In this document: positions 9,850-19,732 of the stretch, piece after piece
Numbering within the stretch: the stretch's first letter is position 1
How the letters are laid out: each line of letters starts with the position of its first letter
Source: Hwangdonia seohaensis
GTDB lineage: Bacteria > Bacteroidota > Bacteroidia > Flavobacteriales > Flavobacteriaceae
DNA: 64,000 bases
Assembly (NCBI RefSeq): GCF_031932625.1
Contig: NZ_JAVSCK010000005.1
Span: 1 to 64,000 of the forward strand
Direction of reading: 5' to 3'
The notes under the pieces: generated by a model
What the model was told of the DNA's origin: nothing
Seen by the model: the letters and a program-made list of their open reading frames with translations, nothing else
Databases searched by the model: none
Position numbers and translations under genes: made by a program

Positions 9850-11407
9850 TTCGTTGAAAAAAGCAGTATTATGTATTTTGTTTTTAACTGTTTTTACAGC
9901 CTGTAAATCGGATAAAAAAGAAACGCCAATTGTTGAAGAAAAACCAAATATCATTCTATTTATGATAGACGATATGGGGTGGCAAGACACATCTGTACCG
10001 TTTTGGAAAGAGAAAACAGCATTCAACAACCGTTACCAAACCCCAAACATGGAACGGCTTGCAAGCCAAGGAATGAAATTCACCCAAGCCTACGCAACAC
10101 CCGTTTGTACACCAACCAGAGTAAGCTTAATGACCGGAATGAACGCTGCGAGGCATCGTGTGACTAATTGGACATTAAACAGAGGTGTTTCAGCAGTAAA
10201 TCCACCAAAAGGTTTGGCTATGCCGGAATGGAATCTAAATGGGATTCAGCCAACAGATAGTATTGAACGCGCTGTCCATGTAACCACTTTGCCGCAAATT
10301 TTAAAAGCTCACGGTTATTTTACTATCCACAGTGGTAAAGCACACTTTGGAGCTTTGGGAACACCAGGGGAAAACCCTTTAAATTTGGGATTTCAAGTTA
10401 ACATCGCAGGACACGCTGCCGGCGCACCAGGGAGTTATTATGGTACTAAAAACTTTAAAAAACAACTTGATAAAAATAGTGTTTGGGACGTCCCCGGTTT
10501 AGAAAAATACCACGGTAAAGATATTTTTTTAACCGAAGCTTTAACCCAAGAATCCATTTTGGCTATGGACAAGGCTATTGAAAACAACAAACCGTTCTAC
10601 CTTTACATGTCGCATTATGCGGTGCATACGCCCATTCAAGGCGACCCGAGATTCGAGCAAAAATACATAGACAAAGGCTTGCACCCCATTGAAGCTAGAT
10701 ATGCCTCGTTAATAGAAGGTATGGATAAAAGTCTGGGCGATATTATGAATCATTTGGAGGAAAAAGGGATTGCAGATAACACTATTATTTTGTTCATGTC
10801 AGACAATGGCGGCTTAAGCGCTGTAGCCCGAGGCGGCGAAAAGCATACCCATAATAAACCTTTGTCGAGCGGAAAAGGATCTGTGCACGAAGGCGGTATT
10901 CGGGAACCAATGCTTGTAAAATGGCCGGGAGTAACCCAAGCCAACTCTAAAACCGATGATTTTGTTATTATTGAAGATTTTTTTCCAACCATTACTGAAC
11001 TCGCTGGAATTGAAGATTATAAAACAATTCAAACCACCGATGGAAAAAGTTTCACCTCTATTTTAAAAGGCGAAAAACAAGATAACAATAACAGGGCTTT
11101 GTTTTGGCATTATCCAAATAATTGGGGGCCAGCGGGACCGGGAATTGGTGCAACAAGTACCATGCGGAAAGGCGATTGGAAACTCATTTATTATCATTTA
11201 GATAGCCGTTTCGAGTTATTTAATATTGCTGAAGATATTGGGGAAACTTCCAATTTAGCATTCAAAAAAACTAAAAAACTTAAAGAATTTGCTACCGAAT
11301 TAGGAAACTATTTGCGAGCGGTAAACGCTCAAATGCCTACAAATACCAACACCAATCAAATGGTGCCTTGGCCAGATAACGAAACCGTACTAAAAGTTTA
11401 TTTCTAA
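9842..11407 (+). CDS. Type I sulfatase lipoprotein
   Basis: A 521-aa S1-family (formylglycine-dependent) sulfatase with lipoprotein signal ...LTVFTAC. The metal-binding start MIDDMGWQD and the modification motif C89-TPTR (Cys-x-Pro-x-Arg, Cys converted to formylglycine) are intact. FMSDNGG and GDWKLIYY are the usual downstream landmarks. It starts within the last codons of the GH20 gene, which points to coupled expression and to a sulfated HexNAc or galactose as target. The modifying enzyme (anaerobic or FGE type) is not in the window. Subfamily and regioselectivity cannot be decided here. Confidence 0.92.
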   Translation: MINSLKKAVLCILFLTVFTACKSDKKETPIVEEKPNIILFMIDDMGWQDTSVPFWKEKTAFNNRYQTPNMERLASQGMKFTQAYATPVCTPTRVSLMTGMNAARHRVTNWTLNRGVSAVNPPKGLAMPEWNLNGIQPTDSIERAVHVTTLPQILKAHGYFTIHSGKAHFGALGTPGENPLNLGFQVNIAGHAAGAPGSYYGTKNFKKQLDKNSVWDVPGLEKYHGKDIFLTEALTQESILAMDKAIENNKPFYLYMSHYAVHTPIQGDPRFEQKYIDKGLHPIEARYASLIEGMDKSLGDIMNHLEEKGIADNTIILFMSDNGGLSAVARGGEKHTHNKPLSSGKGSVHEGGIREPMLVKWPGVTQANSKTDDFVIIEDFFPTITELAGIEDYKTIQTTDGKSFTSILKGEKQDNNNRALFWHYPNNWGPAGPGIGATSTMRKGDWKLIYYHLDSRFELFNIAEDIGETSNLAFKKTKKLKEFATELGNYLRAVNAQMPTNTNTNQMVPWPDNETVLKVYF

Positions 11408-11417
11408 AATTATTATA

Positions 11418-13184
11418 ATGAATCGTATACTATTTTTGTTCAGTGTTGCTTTAATCTCCTTTAGTTGTCAAAAGAAGGAGGTTTTAATAGCTCAAACCTA
11501 TCAAGAGCCTATTGATCCATCGCCTAGCACCACCGAAAATTGGTCGGAATTACCAAAAGGACTACAGGCATCGATAGCAACAACAAACCATCGTTTTGTA
11601 AAAAGTGTCATTCCTAAAATTCAACAAAAAAATACTTGGACGGGAACAGCTTGGAAAGGTGAGCGTTTATCAGCGCAATTGGTGCTTTGGAGCAACGATT
11701 CCACACATAATGTGTTTACCGAAATTTCAGAGTTTAAATCCGATTCTGGTGATATTTTGCCTTCAAACACAGCACAAATCAGTTTTGTGAAATACGTGAT
11801 TACTGATGAATTTGCAAACGGTTGTGGCTATAGAAAACCCGAGGATTTTGATGCGTCTTTAGCTGCCGATGTTTTAGAGCCCATAACTTCCTATAACATA
11901 AAAGCCCAAGAAACCAGACCTATTTGGGTTACTATTGATGTGCCTGCCGATGCGAAAAGTGGGACATATAAAAGCGTATTCACATTACAAATAGACGGAC
12001 AAGATTCTAAAAAATTCGAATTTACTTTAAATGTGATCGACAAAACCTTGCCACCGGCAACCGATTGGAAGTTTCATTTAGATTTATGGCAAAACCCATT
12101 TGCTTTGGCGCGTTACCACAATGTTGAGCCTTGGTCTCAAGCGCATTGGGATGTGTTAAAACCATTGATGAAACGACTCGCCGATGCGGGACAAAAAGTA
12201 ATTACCGTGTCTTTAAACAAGCGGCCGTGGGGCGGACAAACCTTTGATCAGTTTGAAGCGATGATTGATTGGAAAAAGAAATCCGATGGTACTTGGGAGT
12301 ACGACTTTACCGTTTTTGACAATTGGGTGCAATTTATGATGGATTTGGGTGTGAAAAAGCAAATTAGTTGTTACTCGATGGTGCCCTGGGGCAATGAGTT
12401 TTATTATTTTGATGAAGCCGAAAACAAGGAAATTAAAATAAAAGCCGAACCCGGTACAAAAGCTTATGAGGATATTTGGGTGCCATTTTTAAAAGATTTT
12501 AAAGGCCATATAGAAACAAAAGGTTGGAGCAGCATAACCCGAATTGCCATGGACGAACGCGGACCAAAGGAGATGAAGGCGATGCTAAAATTACTGAATG
12601 AACACGCACCAGAATTTGGGGTATCGTTTGCCGATAACCATAAAAGCTATAAACTTTACCCTAACGAATTAAAGGATATGTCGGTTGCTTTTGGACACCC
12701 AGTTGACGAAGAAGATTTGGTTAGTCGCAGAGCGAAAAACCACATCAGTACGCATTATGTGTGCTGTTCGGATGCGTTCCCTAATACCTTTACCTTTTCA
12801 CCGCCCGCAGAAGGTGTGTTTATTGGTTGGTACACGATGGCTGCCGATTTTGACGGATTCTTACGTTGGGCATACAATAGTTGGGTAGAAAACCCATTGC
12901 AGGATTCACGCTTTAGAACATGGCCAGCGGGCGATACCTACATCGTGTATCCCGATAATCGAAGTTCCATTCGTTTCGAAACACTTCGTGATGGTATTGA
13001 AGATGCCGAAAAAATTAGAATTCTTAGAGAGGACTTACAAGCTAAAGGCATGTTGGATGAATTAGATCATTTAAACAATGTGGTAGCCCAATTTAACATT
13101 ACAACAAGTCCCGATAATTTAGAAGAAGTATTGACCGATGCCAAAAGCACATTAAATCTTTTGGCCAAAAGAGTTACGGATTAA
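11418..13184 (+). CDS. DUF4091 / GH123-like putative N-acetylgalactosaminidase
   Basis: A 588-aa lipoprotein (MNRILFLFSVALISFSC) beginning 10 bp after the sulfatase. An N-terminal beta-rich domain (~40-205) leads into a TIM-barrel-like region and a DUF4091 C-terminal part (SFRTWPAGDTYIVYP-like segment near 505, RFETLRDGIEDAEK near 525). A consecutive acid pair D379-E380 (AMDERGP) sits where GH123 beta-N-acetylgalactosaminidases carry the Asp-Glu pair of substrate-assisted catalysis. It is therefore probably a beta-HexNAc (GalNAc) hydrolase; that assignment is by analogy, not by a proven family member. Position after GH20 and sulfatase fits removal of GalNAc-containing caps. Confidence 0.75.
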   Translation: MNRILFLFSVALISFSCQKKEVLIAQTYQEPIDPSPSTTENWSELPKGLQASIATTNHRFVKSVIPKIQQKNTWTGTAWKGERLSAQLVLWSNDSTHNVFTEISEFKSDSGDILPSNTAQISFVKYVITDEFANGCGYRKPEDFDASLAADVLEPITSYNIKAQETRPIWVTIDVPADAKSGTYKSVFTLQIDGQDSKKFEFTLNVIDKTLPPATDWKFHLDLWQNPFALARYHNVEPWSQAHWDVLKPLMKRLADAGQKVITVSLNKRPWGGQTFDQFEAMIDWKKKSDGTWEYDFTVFDNWVQFMMDLGVKKQISCYSMVPWGNEFYYFDEAENKEIKIKAEPGTKAYEDIWVPFLKDFKGHIETKGWSSITRIAMDERGPKEMKAMLKLLNEHAPEFGVSFADNHKSYKLYPNELKDMSVAFGHPVDEEDLVSRRAKNHISTHYVCCSDAFPNTFTFSPPAEGVFIGWYTMAADFDGFLRWAYNSWVENPLQDSRFRTWPAGDTYIVYPDNRSSIRFETLRDGIEDAEKIRILREDLQAKGMLDELDHLNNVVAQFNITTSPDNLEEVLTDAKSTLNLLAKRVTD

Positions 13185-13226
13185 ACAGAAAATCGGTATA
13201 ATATGAATACCACAAATACGATTAAA

Positions 13227-14021
13227 ATGAAAAGATATATTTTAGGATTTTTATGCACCATCTTGTTTTCCGTGGCCTATGCGCAAACCAGTGTCCATTC
13301 GTCGCGCGTTGTAAGAGTGCTAACCTATAATATTTACCACGGCGAAACGGTAGCTGCTTCAAAACAGTTTGATTTAGATTTATTGGCCAAAATTATAAGC
13401 GATACCAAACCCGATTTAGTAGCATTGCAGGAAGTGGATTTTAAAAGCAACCGTGTTTTAAAAATGGATTTGGTAACCGAGTTGGGTTGGCGTACAAAAA
13501 TGGTCGGTATTTTTGGCAAAGCCATGCCTTTTGATGGTGGCGAATATGGAGAAGGTGTGTTGTCTAAAAATTCATTTGTAAGTACAAAAAACCATGCCTT
13601 GAACGCGAGAGAGAATAAAGAACCCCGCGCCGCATTGGAAATGAATGTGCAAATTAAAAGCGGCGATACCATTAGGTTTGTGGGTACACATTTAGATCAC
13701 ACCAACGATGAAACCGATAGAATAAATCAAGCCAATCAAATCAATGCTATTTTTACCAAAGATGAGGTGCCCACCATTTTAGCAGGCGATTTAAATGCAA
13801 CTCCGGAAACCGAAACCATGCGGATTCTTTATAAAGCGTGGACGCCTTCATTTTCGGAAAACACACCAACCTATCCAGCGGTAAATCCAAAAATTAAAAT
13901 AGATTATATTTTATACAGACCAGCAAATAGATGGCGCGTCATTGAAACCAAAGTTATAGAAGAGGACATAGCATCAGACCACAGGCCTGTTTTAAGTGTA
14001 TTGGAATTAATTGAAGAATAA
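13227..14021 (+). CDS. Secreted endonuclease/exonuclease/phosphatase-fold protein
   Basis: 264 aa from ATG 13227. The ATG at 13203 would add eight polar residues before the signal peptide MKRYILGFLCTILFSVAYAQ, so the inner start is preferred. EEP landmarks: LTYNIYHGET, LQEVD (metal Glu), GTHLDH, LAGDLNATPE, IDYILYRP, SDHRPVLS. Soluble periplasmic or secreted metal-dependent phosphoesterase; substrate unknown. It ends the first gene run and is followed by a strong hairpin. It resembles the EEP protein at 42424 in lacking a lipobox, and differs from the lipoprotein at 3034. Confidence 0.85.
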   Translation: MKRYILGFLCTILFSVAYAQTSVHSSRVVRVLTYNIYHGETVAASKQFDLDLLAKIISDTKPDLVALQEVDFKSNRVLKMDLVTELGWRTKMVGIFGKAMPFDGGEYGEGVLSKNSFVSTKNHALNARENKEPRAALEMNVQIKSGDTIRFVGTHLDHTNDETDRINQANQINAIFTKDEVPTILAGDLNATPETETMRILYKAWTPSFSENTPTYPAVNPKIKIDYILYRPANRWRVIETKVIEEDIASDHRPVLSVLELIEE

Positions 14022-14025
14022 AAAA

Positions 14026-14060
14026 TAAAGGGCAAAAAATAAGAAGATTTTTGCCCTTTA
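14026..14060 (+). terminator. Hairpin terminator after the first gene run
   Basis: A perfect 13-bp stem (14026-14038 with 14048-14060: TAAAGGGCAAAAA and its complement) with a 9-base loop lies 5 bp after the stop at 14021. The U-run is inside the right arm rather than after it. Confidence 0.7.
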
Positions 14061-14459
14061 AAAACTACATGAAAAACTCATAATTAATTTGATTAAATTA
14101 TGTGACTAACTCAAAACATAATCATAAACTACGCACCAAAATTAAGGATATATTTGCTTGAAATCTACTAATAATCAAACCACAACCAATACTTTTTTTG
14201 CATCAAAAGCATTAATTATTTATGGTTTTTTGAAATAAAAATGTGGTTAGTTTTAATTATCTTGTAAAAAATAGCAGCCATTTAATTCTTTTTAAAAAGC
14301 GGGTTTTATTAAAGAAAAAAGCAATATGTCTATCTTAGTGGTAAATCAAAAGAGCACATGTTTTTGTTGTTTAGCTATGCTACGCTGTTATTAGTCTAAA
14401 ATACTTAACCACGCCGTTAAAATTGAAGATATTTATTTAATTTATAAAAACGATTTAAA
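14061..14459. other. Longest non-coding gap in the window, upstream of GH92
   Basis: About 400 bases of AT-rich DNA without a credible gene. Near 14334-14366 there is CTTAGTGGTAA followed by TGTTTTTG, a weaker likeness of the paired element before 4121 and 7552, which could be the promoter of the next run. An imperfect inverted pair, AAACCACAACC (around 14178) and ATGTGGTTAGTTTT (around 14240), may be an operator. No RNA gene is recognisable. Confidence 0.4.
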
Positions 14460-16709
14460 ATGTTGAAAAAATACACCGTTATAATTCTTGTTTTCGTTGC
14501 TTTTATTTCTTGTAAAAAAGAAGATAGAAAGCCAGTTCAGAACACATTGAAAAACACCGCTTATGTCGAACCGTTTATTGGAACGGGTGGTCATGGGCAT
14601 ACCTATCCGGGGGCAACTGTGCCTTTTGGGATGCTTCAAGTAACGCCCGTAAATGGTATTAGCGCGTGGGATTGGTGCTCGGGCTATCATTATTCCGACT
14701 CCATTGCGGTTGGTTTTAGCCATTTGGCATTAAGCGGAACGGGTATTGGCGATTTGGCCGATATACTGTTTATGCCCATAAATAAAGAGGTTGATTTGTC
14801 GCCAACACCATTATCGCGCGATTCTTTAAACTACAAATCCAAGTACAGTCATAAAAATGAAAAAGCATCACCGGGCTATTATCAAGTGTTTTTAGAAGAC
14901 CATAACGTAAATGTTGAGTTAACAACCGCCTTACGAACGGCGTACCACAAATACACTTTTGATAAAAACGATACACAATCTGTGGTGATCGATTTAGGCT
15001 TTGCCATTAATTGGGACAAAGCGCTACAAACCTCGATAACTATTGAAGACGAACATACCATTAGCGGCTATAGATTCAGCAAAGGTTGGGCGGCAAACCA
15101 AAAAGTGTTTTTTGTGGCTAAGTTTTCAAAACCCATAACAAAGCATCATATTTATACCGATGGAAATCGTGTTGAGAATACAACTTCCGAAGGCATAAAA
15201 ACATCAGCCCAATTATTTTTTGATGCTCAAGATTCATCTGAATTATTCACCAAAGTAGCACTCTCTTCCGTAAGTATTGAAAACGCTAAAGACAATCTGG
15301 AAACAGGCGATTTTAATTTCGATACGGTTAAAAATGAAGCCGAAGATACTTGGAATGAAGCCTTAACAAAAATTGAAGTTGAAACTCCAATCGACTCGCT
15401 AAAAACCATATTTTACACCGCTATGTACCACGCACAAGTGGCACCGGTAACTTTTAGCGATAAAAACGGACAATTCAGAAAAGAAAACGATGAGATTGTA
15501 ACAGCCGAGAATTACACCGCTTACTCCACACTATCGCTTTGGGATACGTTTCGGGCCGAACATCCGCTGTTAACGTTTGTGGCAACCGATAAGGTTTCAG
15601 ACATCATTAATAGCATGTTGGCCTATTACGAAACCAAAAATATTTTACCCGTTTGGACGCTCTATGCCAATGAAACCAATACGATGACGGGTTACCATTC
15701 CATCCCGGTTATTGTTGAAGCCTACCTAAAAGGCATTCGTGGTTTTGATGCCGAAAAAGCATTTGAAGCCATGAAAACCACAATGATGCAAGACGAACGC
15801 GGATTGAATCATTATAAAAAGCACGGTTATATTCCGTACAATTTAATAGACGAATCGGTTACCATTACTTTGGAGTATGCATACGACGATTGGTGTGTAG
15901 CGCAAATGGCGAAAGCTTTAGGGAAAAATGACGATTACGAGTTTTTCTTGAATCGTTCAAAAGCTTACGAATATTTATTTGATAACGAAACAGGATTTAT
16001 GCGCGGTAAATCTGAAGATGGAAAATCGTGGAACGAACCTTTCGACCCCAAACACTCCAACCACAGAGAACAAACCGATTATACCGAAGGTAACGCGTGG
16101 CAACACAGTTGGTTTGTGCCACATGCTGTAGATGATTTGATTACGCTGCATGGTGGCAACGACACTTTTACCAACCGATTGGAGCAACTGTTTACCGAAA
16201 GCTCTGAAATTACCGGCGATAATATCTCCGCAGATATTACGGGACTTATCGGGCAATACGCCCATGGTAACGAGCCGAGTCATCATATCGCTTACATGTT
16301 CAATCATGCCAACCAACCTTGGCGCGCACAATATTGGGCACGTCATATTATGGATACGCAGTACAACACAACGCCAAACGGACTGAGCGGTAATGAGGAT
16401 TGCGGACAAATGAGCGCGTGGTATGCTTTAAGTTCTATTGGATTGTATCCTATGAATCCCGCTTCCGCTGAATACGAAATTGGAAGCCCGATTTTCGAAA
16501 AAGCAAGCATTGCTATTTCCGAAGGGAAATCGTTTGTAATTGAAGCAGAAAACGTTTCAGATAAAAACATATATATACAATCGGCAACCTTAAATGGCAC
16601 AGATTTTAATCAAACCACAATTTTACATAGCCAAATTATGGAAGGTGGTACCTTGAAATTTGTTATGGGAAGCGAGCCCAATAAAAACTGGGGAACGGCC
16701 AATAACTAA
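14460..16709 (+). CDS. GH92 exo-alpha-mannosidase lipoprotein (first of four)
   Basis: A 749-aa calcium-dependent alpha-mannosidase with lipobox signal ...VFVAFISC. Start of the mature protein is the GH92 signature YVEPFIGTGGHGHTYPG. The likely general acid is E543 in TEGNAWQH and the likely base region is D647 in GNEDCGQMSAW, close in position to those of characterised Bacteroides enzymes. It keeps HGNEPSHH and a Trp at WDWCSGYH, features associated with alpha-1,2-mannosidase specificity in the family. It heads a new run after a 438-bp gap and is followed after 28 bp by the symporter. Role: exo-trimming of alpha-mannose from N-glycans. Confidence 0.95.
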   Translation: MLKKYTVIILVFVAFISCKKEDRKPVQNTLKNTAYVEPFIGTGGHGHTYPGATVPFGMLQVTPVNGISAWDWCSGYHYSDSIAVGFSHLALSGTGIGDLADILFMPINKEVDLSPTPLSRDSLNYKSKYSHKNEKASPGYYQVFLEDHNVNVELTTALRTAYHKYTFDKNDTQSVVIDLGFAINWDKALQTSITIEDEHTISGYRFSKGWAANQKVFFVAKFSKPITKHHIYTDGNRVENTTSEGIKTSAQLFFDAQDSSELFTKVALSSVSIENAKDNLETGDFNFDTVKNEAEDTWNEALTKIEVETPIDSLKTIFYTAMYHAQVAPVTFSDKNGQFRKENDEIVTAENYTAYSTLSLWDTFRAEHPLLTFVATDKVSDIINSMLAYYETKNILPVWTLYANETNTMTGYHSIPVIVEAYLKGIRGFDAEKAFEAMKTTMMQDERGLNHYKKHGYIPYNLIDESVTITLEYAYDDWCVAQMAKALGKNDDYEFFLNRSKAYEYLFDNETGFMRGKSEDGKSWNEPFDPKHSNHREQTDYTEGNAWQHSWFVPHAVDDLITLHGGNDTFTNRLEQLFTESSEITGDNISADITGLIGQYAHGNEPSHHIAYMFNHANQPWRAQYWARHIMDTQYNTTPNGLSGNEDCGQMSAWYALSSIGLYPMNPASAEYEIGSPIFEKASIAISEGKSFVIEAENVSDKNIYIQSATLNGTDFNQTTILHSQIMEGGTLKFVMGSEPNKNWGTANN

Positions 16710-16737
16710 AAACTAACCAACTAACAACCAATCTCAA

Positions 16738-18615
16738 ATGGATATCATTGATGTATCAATAATTGTAATCTACATTGTATTAACTTTAGGTGTAGGTATT
16801 TGGATTTCTAAAAAGGCCTCAAAAGGATTAGATTCTTATTTTTTAGGCGGAAATAGTATCAAATGGTATTATTTAGGGTTGAGCAATGGCTCGGGAATGT
16901 TCGATGTTTCTGGAACAGCGTGGATGGTGGGCATCCTGTTTTTATACGGTGCCAAAAGCTTTATGTTTATGTGGATTTGGCCTATTTGGAACCAAATCTT
17001 TATTATGATTTTTCTTGCCGTTTGGATTCGCCGCTCGAATATTATGACGGGCTCCGAATGGATTTTAACCCGTTTTGGTGATGATAAAGCCGGTAGAGCA
17101 TCACATCTAATAGTCGCGATTTTTGCAATTGTGGCATCGATTGGTTTTATCGCGTATTTCTTTGAGGGCGTTGGTAAATTTATGACCATTATTTTACCCT
17201 GGGATTTAACGCTTAACATGGGCAATAGCACCCTCTTGCTGTCCGAACAAAGCTATGCCTTGATTATTATTTTCCTAACCACAATTTACACCATAAAAGG
17301 TGGTATGTTTTCGGTTGTTGCCACCGAGGTTTTACAATACGGCATTATGGTTTTGGCTGGTATTTTGGTAGCTGTTTACGCTTTTGTAACCATTTCTGAT
17401 GCGCAAATTGCAGCGGTTATTCCAGATGAATGGACTTCACTGGCATTTGGGATGGAACTTGAAGGTTTCTGGGACGGGAAACTACAGGCTTTTAACGATT
17501 TAATAGATTCCCAAGGTTATAAAATGTTTGGGGCATTTATTGGCATGTCTTTATTTAAGGGCATTTTTGCAAGTATTGCGGGCCCCACACCAAGTTACGA
17601 TATGCAACGTATTTTATCGACACGCTCGGTTAAAGAAGCGGCCTACATGAGTGGTTTTACCAACTTAGTGCTTTTTATTCCGCGTTACTTATTAATTGGT
17701 GGTATTGTTGTTATTGCTTTGGTTTTTTTAACCCCAGAATTGGGTGCATTGGAAAGTATAGGGTCTAACGATTTGGAAATTATTCTTCCAAAAGTAATTA
17801 ATTTTCATGTGCCTGTGGGCGTAAAGGGCTTGTTGTTGGCCGGACTTTTAGCGGCGTTTATGTCAACCTTTTCAGCATTTGTAAATTCTGGTCCTGCCTA
17901 CATTGTAAACGATATTTATAAAAAATACTTTAAACCCGAAGCCTCGCCAAAACATTATATAAAAGCAAGCCATTTGGCATCATTTGCTTTGGTAATTGTT
18001 GGTGTGATTATGGGGTTCTTCGCAGACTCCATAAATTCATTAACCTTATGGATTACCAGTGCGCTTTTTGGCGGTTATGTAGCGGCAAATTTTTTAAAAT
18101 GGATATGGTGGCGTTTTAACGGATGGGGCTATTTTTGGGGTATGTTAGCGGGGTTAATTATTGCAACCCTTCAGTTTTTATTAGATCAAAACAAGGCTAA
18201 TTTTGAAGTTGGTACTTGGCTTCACGATTTAGCACAAATACCAGCTATTTATATATTTCCTATTATATTTTTTGTATCGCTTTTAGGGTCGTTTTTAGGC
18301 ACGTGGCTTACGCCAGCAACCAATATGGAAATCTTAAAAAGTTTTTACAGCAATGTAAGGCCATGGGGTTGGTGGAATCCCGTATATAAAGCACTTAAAA
18401 AAGAAGACGAATCGTTTACAAAAAACAAGGGTTTTATAAGCGATATGATGAATTGTATTGTTGGTGTAATCTGGCAGTCTAGCATGATTTTACTGCCTAT
18501 TTATTTTATAGTAAGAGATTATCCAAAAACTTTGTGGGCTTTGTTGGTTTTTGCCATAACCTCCATAATATTAAAATTCACTTGGTTAGATAAAGTAAAA
18601 AAGTATAAGAATTAA
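16738..18615 (+). CDS. Sodium:solute symporter (SSS family)
   Basis: A 625-aa polytopic inner-membrane protein with roughly 13-14 hydrophobic segments and no cleavable signal. The N-terminus (IVLTLGVGIWISKKASKG, DSYFLGGNS) and SNGSGMFDVSGTAW near residue 48 are typical of SLC5/SSS transporters, which couple uptake of sugars or other small solutes to sodium. It lies between GH92 and GH130, so the simplest reading is import of a mannose-containing product such as Man-GlcNAc, or of mannose (inference). It is the only recognisable carbohydrate importer in the window; no SusC/SusD or MFS permease accompanies it. Confidence 0.9.
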   Translation: MDIIDVSIIVIYIVLTLGVGIWISKKASKGLDSYFLGGNSIKWYYLGLSNGSGMFDVSGTAWMVGILFLYGAKSFMFMWIWPIWNQIFIMIFLAVWIRRSNIMTGSEWILTRFGDDKAGRASHLIVAIFAIVASIGFIAYFFEGVGKFMTIILPWDLTLNMGNSTLLLSEQSYALIIIFLTTIYTIKGGMFSVVATEVLQYGIMVLAGILVAVYAFVTISDAQIAAVIPDEWTSLAFGMELEGFWDGKLQAFNDLIDSQGYKMFGAFIGMSLFKGIFASIAGPTPSYDMQRILSTRSVKEAAYMSGFTNLVLFIPRYLLIGGIVVIALVFLTPELGALESIGSNDLEIILPKVINFHVPVGVKGLLLAGLLAAFMSTFSAFVNSGPAYIVNDIYKKYFKPEASPKHYIKASHLASFALVIVGVIMGFFADSINSLTLWITSALFGGYVAANFLKWIWWRFNGWGYFWGMLAGLIIATLQFLLDQNKANFEVGTWLHDLAQIPAIYIFPIIFFVSLLGSFLGTWLTPATNMEILKSFYSNVRPWGWWNPVYKALKKEDESFTKNKGFISDMMNCIVGVIWQSSMILLPIYFIVRDYPKTLWALLVFAITSIILKFTWLDKVKKYKN

Positions 18616-18627
18616 AATTAGGGGTTG

Positions 18628-18660
18628 TATTTTTGTTATATTAATTCGAGGCAATCGAAT
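18628..18660 (+). promoter_or_regulatory. Possible promoter and inverted repeat before GH130
   Basis: TATTTTTG (18628-18635) matches TAnnTTTG exactly, though no good -33 partner is visible. Just downstream, ATTCGA-GGCAA-TCGAAT (18644-18660) is a 6-bp perfect inverted repeat that could bind a regulator. Confidence 0.35.
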
Positions 18661-18711
18661 GAACGGTAAACAAATTATAAAAAAGAATTCTCTCATATAA
18701 AAAATTAAAAA

Positions 18712-19683
18712 ATGCAAAACAGACCTTTTCCGTGGCAGGATAAACCTGAAAATTGTCAAGATGTTATATGGCGCCATAACGAAAACCCTATAATAGACAG
18801 ATATAGTATTCCAACCTCAAACAGTATATTCAATAGTGCCGTAGTGCCTTTTGAAGATGGTTATGCCGGTGTTTTTAGGTGTGATAATAAAGCGGTACAA
18901 ATGAATATTTTTGCGGGCTTTAGTAAAAACGGTATCGATTGGGAAATCAATCACGAGCCCATTAAAATGCAAGCAGGAAATACCGATATGATTGAATCGG
19001 ACTATAAGTACGATCCGCGGGTGGTATTCATTGAAGACCGTTATTGGATTACCTGGTGCAACGGCTATCACGGGCCAACTATTGGCATTGGCTATACTTT
19101 CGATTTTAAGGAATTTTTTCAATGCGAAAATGCCTTTTTACCTTTTAACAGAAATGGGGTTCTTTTTCCACAGAAAATCAATGGAAAATACGCCATGTTA
19201 AGTCGCCCAAGCGATAATGGACACACACCATTTGGCGATATTTATGTTAGTTACAGCCCAGACATGAAATATTGGGGCGAACACCGCTGCGTGATGAAGG
19301 CAACCGCTTTTGAAGATAGCGCGTGGCAATGCACCAAAATAGGCGCAGGCCCAATCCCTATTTTAACCAAAGAAGGTTGGTTAATGATTTACCACGGGGT
19401 TATTACAACCTGTAACGGATTTCGCTATGCTATGGGTGCGGCACTGTTGGATGAAAACGAACCCGATAAAGTAAAATACAGAACACAACCCTATTTATTA
19501 GGGCCGGCGGCACCTTACGAATTGATGGGGGATGTGCCAAACGTGGTATTTCCGTGCGCCGCTTTGCATGATGAAAAAGAAGATAAATTGGCCATTTATT
19601 ACGGAGCGGCCGATACCGTTGTAGGATTGGCTTACGGGAAATTAAGCGAAGTGATTCAGTTTACAAAAGACAATAGTTTGTAG
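18712..19683 (+). CDS. GH130 beta-mannoside phosphorylase, probably Man-beta-1,4-GlcNAc type
   Basis: A 323-aa protein without signal peptide, hence cytoplasmic. The five-bladed GH130 fold is recognisable by SNSIFNSAVVPF (~40), KYDPRV with the likely general acid D101, IGAGPIPI and the C-terminal YYGAADTVVGLA. GH130 enzymes phosphorolyse beta-mannosides to mannose-1-phosphate; the N-terminal pattern resembles the group acting on beta-1,4-mannosyl-GlcNAc, the core disaccharide of N-glycans. Placement directly after the symporter and among GH92, GH18 and GH20 genes supports that assignment (inference). It is one of the few intracellular enzymes in the locus. Confidence 0.9.
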   Translation: MQNRPFPWQDKPENCQDVIWRHNENPIIDRYSIPTSNSIFNSAVVPFEDGYAGVFRCDNKAVQMNIFAGFSKNGIDWEINHEPIKMQAGNTDMIESDYKYDPRVVFIEDRYWITWCNGYHGPTIGIGYTFDFKEFFQCENAFLPFNRNGVLFPQKINGKYAMLSRPSDNGHTPFGDIYVSYSPDMKYWGEHRCVMKATAFEDSAWQCTKIGAGPIPILTKEGWLMIYHGVITTCNGFRYAMGAALLDENEPDKVKYRTQPYLLGPAAPYELMGDVPNVVFPCAALHDEKEDKLAIYYGAADTVVGLAYGKLSEVIQFTKDNSL

Positions 19684-19732
19684 AAAAAAGTACGTGTAGT
19701 ATTTAAAGTTAAAAGTGCCTAAAGTTTTTAAA

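Noticed and set aside
14061..14459. Possible small gene or RNA in the long gap before GH92
   Set aside because: No open frame with a start and plausible composition, and no recognisable RNA structure apart from the terminator just upstream.
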